64,000 bases of DNA. Origin: SURF-28 sp034521465. GTDB lineage: Bacteria; Bacteroidota; Ignavibacteria; Ignavibacteriales; Melioribacteraceae. The position numbers and the translations under genes are program-made. Shown in pieces: positions 50,213 to 61,500 of the stretch. Below the pieces are notes generated by a model. That model did not search any database, had not been told where the DNA came from, and was given only the letters and a program-made list of their open reading frames with translations. Position 1 is the first letter of the stretch; each line of letters starts with the position of its first letter. The stretch is from NCBI GenBank assembly GCA_034521465.1, contig JAXHMN010000025.1:124001-188000 (forward strand), in the 5' to 3' direction.

Positions 50213-50737
50213 ATGATCTATGAGTATAGAGGAATAAAACCCGTAATCCACGAAAGCGCATTTGTTCACAAAACAGCAAGTGTAATCGGTAATGTTATAA
50301 TCGGCAAAGATGTTTACATTGGCCCCGGTGCTGCGATACGAGGTGACTTCGGGAAAATTATAATAGAAGACGGATGCAATGTACAAGAGAATTGTGTGAT
50401 TCACATGTTCCCGAACGTAACCGTTACACTTTACGAATCCGCACACATTGGTCACGGAGCAATAATTCACGGCGCAAATATCGGCAGAAATTCGTTGGTC
50501 GGAATGAATGCGGTTGTAATGGATAATGTTGAAGTCGGTGAAGAATGCGTAATCGGTGCTCTCTGTTTTGTGCCGGAAGGAATGAAAATTCCAAACAGAA
50601 AAGTAGTCGTGGGTAATCCTGCAAAAATTGTAAAAGATGTAACCGACGAAATGGCAAAGTGGAAAACCGAAGGAACAAAACTTTATCAAACATTACCTAA
50701 GCAGCTTCATGAAACATTAAAAGAATGTGACCCCTAA
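50213..50737 (+). CDS. paaY: PaaY, gamma-carbonic-anhydrase-like left-handed beta-helix protein
   Basis: 174 residues, intact. Hexapeptide repeats (VIGNVIIGKDVYIGPGAAIR, ANIGRNSLVGMNAVV) form a left-handed beta-helix, with three His positions in VIHMFP, AHIGHG and IIHGA for metal. PaaY acts as a thioesterase in phenylacetate breakdown, clearing blocked CoA esters. AAGAGGTTTAAG before ATG. It follows paaJ. Confidence 0.85.
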   Translation: MIYEYRGIKPVIHESAFVHKTASVIGNVIIGKDVYIGPGAAIRGDFGKIIIEDGCNVQENCVIHMFPNVTVTLYESAHIGHGAIIHGANIGRNSLVGMNAVVMDNVEVGEECVIGALCFVPEGMKIPNRKVVVGNPAKIVKDVTDEMAKWKTEGTKLYQTLPKQLHETLKECDP

Positions 50738-50878
50738 GAGAAACTCCCCCAGACCAAAAAGATATTAAAGTGGAGTATAAAACTTGGAAGCAAACAAAAA
50801 ATACTCATAAGTAAAAATGTTTTTAGCTATATTTTCGCACTAATTTTCTCAACCTTCTATATAAAAAGGAACTCTATC

Positions 50879-51313
50879 ATGAAAAAAAATATAATCTTTA
50901 AATCACTATTCGTTTTCTCTCTTTTAATAATTTTTGCCGCTTGCAGTGAAGACGATTCAAACCCATCAAACCCGCAGACTCCTGAAACAGCCGGCACTTA
51001 TCAAGGGACTAACAGTTTAGATACAACAATGACAATAACGGTATCCGGAATCAGCGGTAAAGCATTTGTTACTTCATACAGTATAAACTATAAATCGAAT
51101 TCAGGCGGAACTTCAATTAAGGGAAATGTTGGTGAATCAGACAGCGATGGTCTTGCAGAAGTCGTGAACAATTCATTTGAAATTTCTCTCGGCGCAGAAG
51201 CAGATGAAAAATTAACAGGCACTATCTCTAGCAGCACAATGACCGGCAATTTTAAAATCCCTTCAGGAGCATTTTCCAGCGCAATAACAGGAACATATTC
51301 TATCTCTAAATAG
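50879..51313 (+). CDS. small surface lipoprotein of unknown function
   Basis: 144 residues. The signal peptide ends with the lipobox FAAC, so Cys22-24 would carry lipid. The mature part is Ser/Thr/Gly-rich with beta character. It starts after AAAAAGGAACTCTATC. Bounded downstream by a terminator. Not a recognised family. Confidence 0.7.
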   Translation: MKKNIIFKSLFVFSLLIIFAACSEDDSNPSNPQTPETAGTYQGTNSLDTTMTITVSGISGKAFVTSYSINYKSNSGGTSIKGNVGESDSDGLAEVVNNSFEISLGAEADEKLTGTISSSTMTGNFKIPSGAFSSAITGTYSISK

Positions 51314-51326
51314 TAAAAAATTAATA

Positions 51327-51358
51327 TGAAAACCGGGCGAAAAATGTGTCCGGTTTTT
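51327..51358 (+). terminator. Rho-independent terminator
   Basis: AAAACCGG (51327-51334) pairs with CCGGTTTT (51348-51355), loop 13 nt, then TTTATT. It closes the lipoprotein gene and lies 90 nt before the TonB receptor gene. Confidence 0.75.
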
Positions 51359-51447
51359 TATTAATTACTTCCGACTTTTTTTGCAATAAATTAAACCTTT
51401 TATTCAATAGTATTGTTTAAAAATTGACACTATAGCCTAGGATAATC

Positions 51448-53880
51448 ATGCAAAATTATTATAAATTCTTTTTGATTTTATTTTTCACATCAACCCTTCT
51501 TTTCACGTTTGCCCAGCCAAGACAACAGGGCGGTCAACCTCCTTCAATAAGCGGAAAAGTCTTTGAAGCCGGAACAAATACACCTATGGAGTTCGCAAAT
51601 GTTGTTTTATATAACTCAGACGATAGCTCACAGGTTGACGGAACAATAACAAACAAAGAAGGTGCTTTTAAGATAGAACGGGTTAAGCGCGGTAACTATT
51701 ATGTGAGAGTTAGCTTTATCGGTTTCGATGCAAAAATAATAGATAACGTAACCATAGATAAACCGGGCAATCTAAATCTTGGAGAAATAGAATTAACTCC
51801 TCATACCTACGGCACCGAAGAAGTTGTCGTGAGCGGCACTCGTTCGCCTATCTCTTATGAAATTGACAAAAAAGTAATTGATGTTGGAAGCCAATTAACA
51901 GCCGCATCAGGTTCTGCCGTAGATATTCTTGAAAACGTTCCGTCAATAACTGTTGATATTGAGGGCAACATGTAAGCTTAAGAGGAAGCAGCAATTTTAC
52001 CGTTTTAATAGACGGTCGACCTACAGTCATGGATGCCGCAGATGCGCTCGAACAAATCCCGGCAAGCTCGATTGAAAATATTGAGATAATAACAAACCCT
52101 TCCGCAAAATATGACCCGGAAGGAACCTCGGGAATTATCAACATTGTAATGAAGAAATCCAAAGTAGCCGGCGTTAGCGGCATCGTTGAATTGAATGGTG
52201 GACTTAATGATCAATACGGAGCAGAAGGAATTTTCGATTACAAAAAAGAAGATCTCCACTTAAATCTTTCGGCTAATTATAACCGAAGAATTTTTGAAAT
52301 TGAAGAAGAAGAGGAAAATTGGACTCGGCGAAATAACTATAACTTCTTTTTATGATGCTTTTGGAGATGGCAGCCGAGGCCGATACGGAGTGCGTTTAAG
52401 CGGTTCGCTGGGTTACAATCTCGGGTTAGGAAATATTATTACAATTGGTGGTAGATATTCCGACAGAACTTTTCAAAGAAATTCTTCACTAAATTATAAC
52501 GAATGGACTTCCGCACAACCCGAAAGACAATCATTCTACAGCAGATCAGAACGAGAAAGAGGTGGAGTAGATATAGAGTTTTTCACAAATTATACTCACA
52601 AGTTCAACTCAAATGGACATGAATTAACTGCAGATTTCAGTTACGAATCTGAATCAAACGATGAATTTACTACCAACACGTTACAACGAGCAGAAGAAAT
52701 TATTAACGGTCAAAGATCAACCGAAAGCGGTCCAGAAAAAGAAATAAGAATCAAAGCAGATTATGTTCTTCCATTTTCAGAGGTCAGTAAATTTGAAGCC
52801 GGCTATCAAACTGATATTGAATTGAGCACCGAAAGAACAGGGCTCTCGCTTTATGACTCTGCTCTACAAGATTACGTTGAACAAGCTGAATTTAACAACG
52901 AAACTGATTACGATGAAATAACCCATGCAATTTATACACTTTATTCAAATCAAATTGGCAATCTCGGATTTCAGCTTGGCGGAAGAACCGAATATACCGG
53001 AAGACAAATTGATTTAGCCCGCGCTAACCAGAGTTTCTCAATTGATCGTTGGGAGTTTTTCCCTTCTACACACTTCTCCTATGAGTTTTTGGAAAATCAT
53101 CAAATAATGGCAAGCTACACTCAAAGAATTAACCGTCCGAGAGGATGGCAGCTTGAACCGTTCATTACTTGGATGGATGCTTACAATGTACGTATCGGTA
53201 ACCCGGCGCTTGATCCTGAATATATCGATTCCTACGAACTTGGCTATCAAACTTTTGTAGGTAATGCCGTTATCTCTGTTGAAGGATATTACAGAATTGT
53301 CAACAATAAAATTGAAAGAGTAAAATCAGTATATGATGACGGAGTTACATTAAACTCAGTAGAAAACGTTGGAACAGATTATTCACTCGGAACAGAATTG
53401 TTTTTAAACTTTGATCCTATTAAAGATTGGAACGTAAATCTTATTGGAAATCTCTATGATTATAGAATCGAAGGCATAATTGATAATGAAAATTTCTCAA
53501 GATCTAGCTTTAACTGGAACTTAAGGTTTAACAACATATTTAAAATAAGCGAGAGATTACGTTTTCAGATCAATGCAATTTACAACAGCCCGACAGTTTC
53601 ATCTCAAGGTAGACGTGAAGATTTCTTATACACCAACTTAGCTGTTCGATACGAAGTTTTTGAAAATCTTTTAACAGCAACACTTCAAGTAAGAGATGTA
53701 TTAAGCACCGCAAAAAGAGAATACATTTTAGAAACACCGGATTTATATAATTACCGCTATGGCACCAGAGCAAATCCAAGTGTAATGTTAAACTTGAGAT
53801 TTAACATCAACAACTATAAACAAGAGCGCCGCGGTGGTGATGACGGTGGCGGCGACGGACTCGGCGGAGATGAATTTTAA
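51448..53880 (+). CDS. TonB-dependent receptor, outer-membrane beta-barrel type (two frameshifts)
   Basis: About 810 residues. The signal peptide (FTSTLLFTFAQ) is followed by a carboxypeptidase-regulatory-like domain (ISGKVFEAGTNTPMEFANVV), a plug (VVVSGTRSPISYEIDKKVID) and a large barrel with an end of GGDDGGGDGLGGDEF. The frame breaks near 51970 (extra bases after GGCAAC) and near 52340 (T run). Substrate unknown. It lies between paaY/lipoprotein and paaZ; whether it imports an aromatic substrate is only a guess. Confidence 0.82.
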
Positions 53881-53900
53881 TTAGAATAGTAAAGCAATTT

Positions 53901-53946
53901 AGGTCGTCTCAATATTTTGCATAAATTTTTGAGACGACCTTTTTTG
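53901..53946 (+). terminator. strong Rho-independent terminator
   Basis: AGGTCGTCTCAA (53901-53912) pairs perfectly with TTGAGACGACCT (53929-53940), loop 16 nt, followed by TTTTTT. It closes the TonB receptor gene. Confidence 0.9.
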
Positions 53947-54046
53947 TTCCCAACCACGCATTCACGACCCCTCAATTGATAACCATCCCAAAATAAATTA
54001 ACTTAGCAGACCTTTCGTCTCATTCAATGCTTTACGGAGGAATGTT

Positions 54047-56083
54047 TTGCAAAAATTAAAATCATACGTGATGGGAAAATGGGTTGAAGGAAAGGGTGAT
54101 TTTCAAACTCTTTACAATCCGGTCAACGGCGAACCGATCGCCGAAATCTCTTCAAAGGGAATTGACTTAAAAGAAACATTAAATTATGCGCGCACCGTTG
54201 GTGGACCAAAGCTCCGTGATATGACATTTCACGAAAGAGGCAGAATGCTTAAAGCATTGGCGCAGTATTTAATGTCACGCAAAGACGAATTTTATCCCCT
54301 TTCTTTCCAAACCGGTGCAACCAAAATTGATTCTTGGGTAGATATTGAAGGCGGTATTTCAACTATCTTTACTTATGCAAGCAAAGGAAGAAGAGAAATA
54401 CCCGACGGTAAGGTTTGGGTTGAAGGAAATATGGAAATGCTTTCGAAAGAAGGAACGTACGTCGGTCAACATATTTGCGTTCCGCTTAAAGGCGCTGCGG
54501 TTCATATTAACGCTTTCAATTTTCCAATTTGGGGAATGCTTGAGAAGCTTGCACCGACACTTTTAGCCGGAATGCCTGCTGTGGTCAAACCGGCTCCGGT
54601 CTCTTCACACCTTACAGCTAAAATGACAGAAGCAATTATTGAATCCGAACTTCTGCCGGAAGGAGCACTGCAATTGATTTTAGGCGAACCGTATGATTTA
54701 CTCGATCATTTGCAAAGCCAAGATGTTGTTACTTTTACCGGTTCTGCCGTGACGGGACAAAAACTAAAATCCCATCCAAACATTATTAAAAACTCAGTTC
54801 GATTTAATCTAGAAGCAGATTCTTTAAATGCATCGGTTCTCGGTCCAGATGTAACACCCGAAATGGAAGAGTTCAAGCTGTTTGTCAAAGAAGTTGCAAA
54901 TGAAATGACATCCAAAGCGGGACAAAAATGTACAGCGATTCGAAGAACTATTGTTCCCAAAAATTTAATTGATGATGTAACCGAAGCGATAAAAGATAGA
55001 CTTGCAAAAACAAAGATAGGCGATCCTTCGGACAAGGAAACGCGCATGGGTTCGCTCGGCGGTAAACGTTATCTCGAAATGCTTAACGAAAAAGTTGCAC
55101 AACTTAAAACCTCAATGGAAGTTGCGTACGAAGGTGAAAACAAATTTGATAACAAAAACTCCGCCTTTGTAAATCCTGTACTGCTAAAATGCAACAGTCC
55201 TTTTGAAACAAAAGAACCCCACGAAGTTGAAGCATTCGGACCGGTGAATACCATTATGCCTTATGATTCTTTTGATGATGCAATAAAAATTGTAAACTTA
55301 GGTCAGGGTAGTTTGGTTGCATCACTTTTTACAACAAACAACGAAGTTGCGGAAAAGTTTGTACTCGAATGCGGCTCTTACCACGGCAGAATTAATATTG
55401 TTAACAAAGAGTGTGCAAAGGAATCAACAGGTCACGGTTCACCGCTCCCACACATGACACACGGTGGTCCCGGCAGAGCCGGTGGCGGCGAAGAGCTTGG
55501 CGGCATTCGTGGTGTTCTGAAGTACATGCAGCGTGTTGCCTTACAAGGTCATCCGACAATGCTTACAAAAGTAAGCGGACAATATTTAAAGGGTGCAGAA
55601 TATAAAATTGACAAGATTCATCCGTTCAGAAAATATTTTGAAGAACTCGAAATTGGCGAAACGTTAATTTCACCAAGACGAACGGTAACCGAAGCAGACA
55701 TTATAAACTTTGCCGGTGTTAGCGGCGATTATTTTTATGCGCATATGGATGATATTGCCGCACGAGAATCAATGTTTGAAGAGAGATTTGCACATGGCTA
55801 TTTTGTTTTATCTGCGGCTGCCGGTTTGTTTGTTCATCCAGCAAAAGGTCCCGTGCTTGCAAATTACGGTTTAGATAATCTTCGCTTCATACAACCGGTT
55901 TATATCGGCGATACAATTCAAGCATATCTTACTTGCAAGCGAAAAACATATAAAGAAAAGCGTCAACCCGAAGATACTCCAAACGGAGTTGTTGAATGGT
56001 ACGTGGAAGTTAAAAACCAAGAGGATGAAATTGTTGCTGTCTATACAATACTTACTTTAGTTGAAAGAGAGAATGATGATTAA
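54047..56083 (+). CDS. paaZ: bifunctional oxepin-CoA hydrolase / 3-oxo-5,6-dehydrosuberyl-CoA semialdehyde dehydrogenase PaaZ
   Basis: 678 residues, usual length, intact. TTG 54047 follows ACGGAGGAATGTT. The N-terminal aldehyde dehydrogenase (about 1-520) has Cys in AGQKCTAIRR and Glu in FNLEADSLN. The C-terminal MaoC-like hydratase (about 530-678) has YFYAHMDD and AHGYFVLSAAAGLF. It opens the epoxidised ring (oxepin-CoA) and oxidises the resulting aldehyde. It stands apart from paaHIJY by the lipoprotein and TonB genes. Confidence 0.93.
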   Translation: MQKLKSYVMGKWVEGKGDFQTLYNPVNGEPIAEISSKGIDLKETLNYARTVGGPKLRDMTFHERGRMLKALAQYLMSRKDEFYPLSFQTGATKIDSWVDIEGGISTIFTYASKGRREIPDGKVWVEGNMEMLSKEGTYVGQHICVPLKGAAVHINAFNFPIWGMLEKLAPTLLAGMPAVVKPAPVSSHLTAKMTEAIIESELLPEGALQLILGEPYDLLDHLQSQDVVTFTGSAVTGQKLKSHPNIIKNSVRFNLEADSLNASVLGPDVTPEMEEFKLFVKEVANEMTSKAGQKCTAIRRTIVPKNLIDDVTEAIKDRLAKTKIGDPSDKETRMGSLGGKRYLEMLNEKVAQLKTSMEVAYEGENKFDNKNSAFVNPVLLKCNSPFETKEPHEVEAFGPVNTIMPYDSFDDAIKIVNLGQGSLVASLFTTNNEVAEKFVLECGSYHGRINIVNKECAKESTGHGSPLPHMTHGGPGRAGGGEELGGIRGVLKYMQRVALQGHPTMLTKVSGQYLKGAEYKIDKIHPFRKYFEELEIGETLISPRRTVTEADIINFAGVSGDYFYAHMDDIAARESMFEERFAHGYFVLSAAAGLFVHPAKGPVLANYGLDNLRFIQPVYIGDTIQAYLTCKRKTYKEKRQPEDTPNGVVEWYVEVKNQEDEIVAVYTILTLVERENDD

Positions 56084-56098
56084 TCTTGCGGATCAAAA

Positions 56099-56448
56099 AT
56101 GAACAGTTTAATTCGATTAGAAGAAGTTGCTCTCTTTATATTGAGTATTTATTTGTTTGCGTTGCTAAATTTTAGTTGGTGGTGGTTTCCTCTGCTTTTA
56201 TTAATTCCGGATGTAAGAATGATTGGTTATATAATGAACAACAAAGTTGGTGCTGTCTGTTTATAACATTGTTCATCACCGGGGAATTGCAATATTAATT
56301 TTTATGATTGCAGGTTCGGTTAGTGAGCAACCGATTATTACAGTTAATCGGAATAATGCTATTTGCGCATTCAACAATCGACAGAATATTCGGTTTCGGA
56401 TTAAAATATGCAGATAACTTTAAGCACACTCTCTTGAACGATGAATAA
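56099..56448 (+). CDS. DUF4260-family membrane protein (frameshifted)
   Basis: About 116 residues joined over two to three frame changes. Start ATG 56099: LIRLEEVALFILSIYLF, then WWWFPLLLLIPDVRMIGY, YNIVHH, and DRIFGFGLKYADNFKHTLL to TAA 56446-56448. These are the DUF4260 motifs. Breaks are near 56265, 56290-56330 and 56340. Probably a small inner-membrane protein; real decay or sequencing error cannot be told apart. Confidence 0.6.
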
Positions 56449-56508
56449 AGTTAATTCAAGCAGTGGAAATTTGGTTCTACTCAAATAAGAAGAAAAAGTG
56501 ATTTTCTT

Positions 56509-58488
56509 TTAGTATAAATATCGCTCTGAACCAACCGGAGAAAAATCCGATTCTCTATTTGCTGATTCAGTTTTGACAGAGTAATGATATAGTTTTCCTT
56601 CAACTACATTAGAATCTACAAAAGTTGTTTCATTCGCTTTTACAACTCCGATTTCCATTCTGTTTTTATTAGTATCACTCTGGCGATAAATTTTATAAGC
56701 AACAACACTTTCATCGATCACAGCACTCCAGGACAACTCAATTCCTTTAGAGGTGCTGCGAGCATTAACTCTTTGTGGTGCTGAGAGATCAGGCTTTTCA
56801 ATAGAGAACTTCACTTGATTTGAATGTTCGGACTCAACTCCATCATAACTTACGGCTGTAACGTGATAAGTATATGTTTCTCCGGAAGCAACTGCTGCAT
56901 CATCAAAAAAGTTTGGTGAAATTAGTTCGTCATTGATCTTTGCCAAATTTTTATCAGTCGAAGATTTTTTATAAATATTAAATCCTGCGAGTTCATTAAA
57001 ATCTTCATACAAATTTTCCCATGTTAACCTAATTCGATATTCTTCCGCATAGCCATTTAATTCATCAATGGTCGGGGGAGTATTATTTTTATCTTCCAAT
57101 TTTATAGAAACTTTATTTGAAACAGGACTTTCTTTGTTGGCTTCGTTAATAGAGGTAACGTAATAAACGTAATCTCTACCGCGTGTTAAATTGTTTATTG
57201 TATCAACAAAGGCACTTTCTTTCAAGTTGGGGGCAATTATTACGCCATTATCTTTAAAGTTACCACTTCTGTAAACATTGTAACCGAACGGATCGTTTTC
57301 TGAATTCCAGCTTAAAGTAACGACGCTGCCTTTCTTTGACGCGGCTAAATTATACGGCGGAATTAAATTATCATTTTCCGTAGTGTAAGTTACCGAAGCG
57401 CTTGCTTGAAAAGGCAGCTCTACTTCTTCAGAAAGTAATGGAGTAAACCTATAGTGATACGTTTGTTTATCTTCAACATTTGTGTCATGATAATCCGTTT
57501 GACTTATGGAAACTGTATCTAATATTGTATACCCGTTAACCAAGTCCTTACTTCGTTTTATTTCTAGACCCGAGTAATAAGGTTTCTGTTCAATTTTTTG
57601 CCAACTTAAATACACACCGAAAGTTGAATCTTTGGCGGAAGCTTGACCCATCAGCTCAAGTTTATTGTAATCGACAAAAAAGAACCCGGTTGTATCCGAA
57701 CTGGGACCGTTTCGATCTAAAAAGTTTTTGGGTTGTATGTAAACCTTATAATAATTCCCCTTTTCTAGAGGGCTCAGAATAGTTTGATAAACAAAACTTT
57801 CATCCGATTCTCTTTTCATAGCAATATTATCTATAAGCTTAAATGTGCCTTCGCCATTAACTTGATAAAACAAATCAGCAAAAAAGGATTCTTCTTCAGA
57901 AATTTTTGGCGCTTTCCAAGTTATGATAGCAGAAGAATCAGATTTGGTTAGTTTATCAAACTTAGGTTGTGAAATTATTGGCTTTTCCGATGGACTAATG
58001 ACTTTTGAAAACGCTTCTTTTACAACATTGTTTTGGTTATCCAAGTACTCAACTTTGTATTGATACTCTGAATTAGTCTCAACATCTTTGTCATAGTAAC
58101 CTGCACCCATTGCAATAAGAAAGTTGGGATTTATTGCGTCAAACCCGTAATCCTCAATCATGGGGTTTTGTTTGAGAGTTGTCCAAATTGAATCAACATT
58201 GTTTACTGTGTCGCTATTATCTACACCGACTATTTCAAGAAACCGCTGAACATTGGTTGCCATTTGAGCTATTCCAATTTCTTCAAAATTTTCCGAAGAA
58301 CTCTCTCGTTTCAAAATATTGGCTTTGACAGCACCTCTTTCATCCGGTGTCTCTTCACTTAAAGACTGTGTACTTACAAAAATAAACAGTCCATCTTTAC
58401 CCAAATCGACAGCGACACTATCAGTTTGAGCGTTTATAGTTGCCGTGATAAAAACAATCATGAACAAAATATTTCTTATAGTATACAT
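56509..58488 (-). CDS. exported fibronectin-III repeat protein
   Basis: 659 residues, intact. A signal peptide (IRNILFMIVFITATINAQ) is followed by an unmatched N-terminal region and several fibronectin type III-like units (LSWNSENDPFGYNVYRSG, LTWENLYEDFNELAGFNIY, LSWSAVIDESVVAYKIYRQ). It lacks an obvious catalytic domain. AAGAGGTAATT before ATG. Located 22 nt after the giant protein gene on the same strand, so co-transcribed. It likely binds or joins surface structures. Confidence 0.72.
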   Translation of the reverse strand: MYTIRNILFMIVFITATINAQTDSVAVDLGKDGLFIFVSTQSLSEETPDERGAVKANILKRESSSENFEEIGIAQMATNVQRFLEIVGVDNSDTVNNVDSIWTTLKQNPMIEDYGFDAINPNFLIAMGAGYYDKDVETNSEYQYKVEYLDNQNNVVKEAFSKVISPSEKPIISQPKFDKLTKSDSSAIITWKAPKISEEESFFADLFYQVNGEGTFKLIDNIAMKRESDESFVYQTILSPLEKGNYYKVYIQPKNFLDRNGPSSDTTGFFFVDYNKLELMGQASAKDSTFGVYLSWQKIEQKPYYSGLEIKRSKDLVNGYTILDTVSISQTDYHDTNVEDKQTYHYRFTPLLSEEVELPFQASASVTYTTENDNLIPPYNLAASKKGSVVTLSWNSENDPFGYNVYRSGNFKDNGVIIAPNLKESAFVDTINNLTRGRDYVYYVTSINEANKESPVSNKVSIKLEDKNNTPPTIDELNGYAEEYRIRLTWENLYEDFNELAGFNIYKKSSTDKNLAKINDELISPNFFDDAAVASGETYTYHVTAVSYDGVESEHSNQVKFSIEKPDLSAPQRVNARSTSKGIELSWSAVIDESVVAYKIYRQSDTNKNRMEIGVVKANETTFVDSNVVEGKLYHYSVKTESANRESDFSPVGSERYLY

Positions 58489-58510
58489 TTTTTAATTACC
58501 TCTTATCTAC

Positions 58511-61500
58511 TTAAAAACTTAGTGAAAATGAGAAGCCGTCTTGACTACTAAAATCAACATCAAAATCTACGTCAACACATACTTGCACACCTTTAAATTT
58601 AGGCGGAACTATTGACCCGCAAACTCTAACCGGTACGCAGCTACCGCCGCAATTTCCAATTGAAGCTTGAGCTTCACCGTAAAGATCGCCGCTAAAGTAA
58701 TACCCAATTTGATTTGAGTAACCACCGGCAACCGATCCGCCAACAGAAACCGAAGCTCCGGCATACAGCCAGCCGCCTACTATACCTTTTGCTTTTACTT
58801 TTCCACCGGCAGACCAATCACTGCCTACATAAAAGCCTGTGCTCCAGTTGTTTGTGTTCAAAAACAAGTAAGCTTCTGTGTTGTTATATAGCCAGCTTTT
58901 GGCATAAACTTTTGCGAGTGTTTTATCATATATATTTTTCCACGAGACATCATGTTCAGACGTTCCGATTGTGATGCTTGCCGTTGCCAGTGCTCCACTA
59001 AAATTAGCTGCGTCAACTCCGGATAAATCAGTTGGCGGATTGTAACCCAAGTTCGTTATATCTACTTGGTCACCAAGAACAAAAGACATGTTCCCATTGA
59101 ACAAATTACTTATACCTGCATCTGCCGTAAAGTTAGCATACCAATATTCATTTCCCTGCTGCCCGCTAATTACTACATCTTGAGTTGAGCTTATTGAAGG
59201 AGTTACATTATCAAAAATTTCAAACTCTAGCATTGTACTTACATGTACGTATTCGTTTGGCTTATCGATGTTTACCGAGGCATTAAATATTCGCTGCTCA
59301 AGAATTCGTAAATCAGCCGACCCGTTAATAACCGGACCGTTTCTAACGGTGACATCTATTGGGTCTAAAGCAATCGGGCTTAAGGTGCCAAATCTAATTT
59401 TACCGTTTACATCAACGAAAAATGTGTTATTCGTATTATCTTTTAAGATAACTCCATCAGCTTCAACGATATTAAGGTTACCGATCGGTATTCCAATTTC
59501 AGCGGTAAATTCTGCTTTGACAGAATCAATTGCTACGGTATCCGCACCGACACCGGTTGGAAGATACCAGAAATCAAAAAAGTCAACATCCCCTCTTACA
59601 GTGTTCGCAAACATAGATGCCTCACCTTCGGCTATAAAGCCAAGATGTCTTTCATTGTCAACACCGTGGCCTTCAACCTCAAGGTTAATAAGAGGTGAGT
59701 TTACCACTGCCGTCAGACTATCAAGCATGGCTGTTTGCAGTCTTGGCTCATATCTAAAGACAAAACTAGAATTGCTGTAAACAAACGGAATGTTTTTGAA
59801 ATAAGCTCTTCCGCGTCCTCTAAAATCACCGCCGTCTGAAGTGTCGATTTCAAATGTATGGAATTCAACTTGGAGAATATTTCCAAAGTCAGCACGTAAA
59901 TCCGTTTTAATTGTGTAGCTTGTGCCGCCGTCCGAGCGAACAGTAAAGTTATTGAACTTCAGTTCATCAATTAAGCTAGCGATACCATCAACTGAGTCAG
60001 GATTGATTTCTATTTTTCCGGCTCCACTTAAATAGTAGTCATCGTTGGTTTCATCGTATGCAAAATCTAGTTCACCGTTTTCATCTGTTTTAAATGTCAC
60101 TGTTTTGAAAATATTAATTCCTTCACCCGGCATTCCGAATGTGCCGCCGTACAATCGTTTTTTGCTGAACTTCAAGTCGGCAAATGTTAGGATAGATTCA
60201 TTTGAGTTCGGTAAAGTGAATCGAATCGTACCGCTCATCTTACCTTCGTTTACGTTTGGAAGGTCGATTCCGTTTATTTCAACATTGAACAACGAATCAA
60301 TTGCGGCATAAGCTTGTCCCATGCTCAAACTTGATTCTTTACGAATATTTCCGTCTCTGTCAATCCAGAGACTATCAACATCAACTCGGATTGTATCAAT
60401 TCCGGCAAGACTATCTAATCTAATGAATCCTCTAAATTTAATTCCGGTTGTATCAATTGTGGTATTACCTAAATCCATTACCATGTCAAAGCCCTTAAGA
60501 TTAAGAGTATCGGCTTGGAATAATGAATCAAGTGTAAGCTGAACGCCCAGGTCAACTAAATCCGGAGGATTGGAAAAAACCATCGGAGTAGGAAACTGCA
60601 TTGGATTTACAAAGTGATTTACATCTCCTTTAAACTCCCAGCCAAGTTTTCCTATCTGTGCGTGGAACGTTTCGTCGTAATCAAGTTTAACTGTATCTGC
60701 CATTACGGTAGTTAGCGGTGAATTGCCTCCCTGGACTGTTATTTGTTCATTAGCAATAGCATCTGACTCAAGGAAGTTGAATATTTTAAGAGGCATGCTT
60801 TTAGCATCCGTACGTAAGACTCTACCGTAAATAGTAAGTGAGTCCGCGACTCTCCGAACTTTTACATCGGAAAACGGAAGTCTGTAATTTTTTTGTAGAA
60901 GAAAACACTGTTTGATGGAATATTTACAAATGCACCTGTTAGCCTTAGGTGTCGTTAACATTTTCCAATTCATCAACTTCAATTTCGAGTCCGAGTAATT
61001 TATCAATTTTAAAGTCGGGGGAGAGCAGATCGAAATCGTGGTTTTTTTGATCCGGCTGAAAAAGTAAAAGTTTCCGAATCCCCAATATAATCACTCTTGG
61101 TTGCGAAAATTTTGTATTCACCTGAAGGAATTCCTTTAAGCGTGTAATTCCCTTGACTGTCAGAGTAAGTGAAAATATCATCTCTTCCGTCTACTCTGAC
61201 TTTTACGCTGTCTAAATTATTACCGTCACTTTTTGTTGTTCCTGATAACGTTGCGCCCTGTTCGAGAGTAACACTTGCTTTTGCAGTATCAATAGAGTGC
61301 GGAACACTAACTTCAAACTCTTCCGGCACATAGGAAGCACTCTGTGGTGACTCAACTCTAAACGTGATATTACCTGTTGCAATATCGGTAAGAAATGCTT
61401 CGCCGTTCAAAATCTGTTGAAGCGCTTTTTCCGTCTACAATTAACTCAGCTCCGGCAATAGGATTGTTGTTGTCTTCGTCTAAAACTTCTACTAACAACT

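Noticed and set aside
59268..59780. A 170-residue plus-strand frame inside the giant gene
   Set aside because: It mirrors a well-formed minus-strand coding region with signal peptide and beta repeats in the same operon. Its composition (Ser/Pro/Ile-rich) is that of an antisense shadow.
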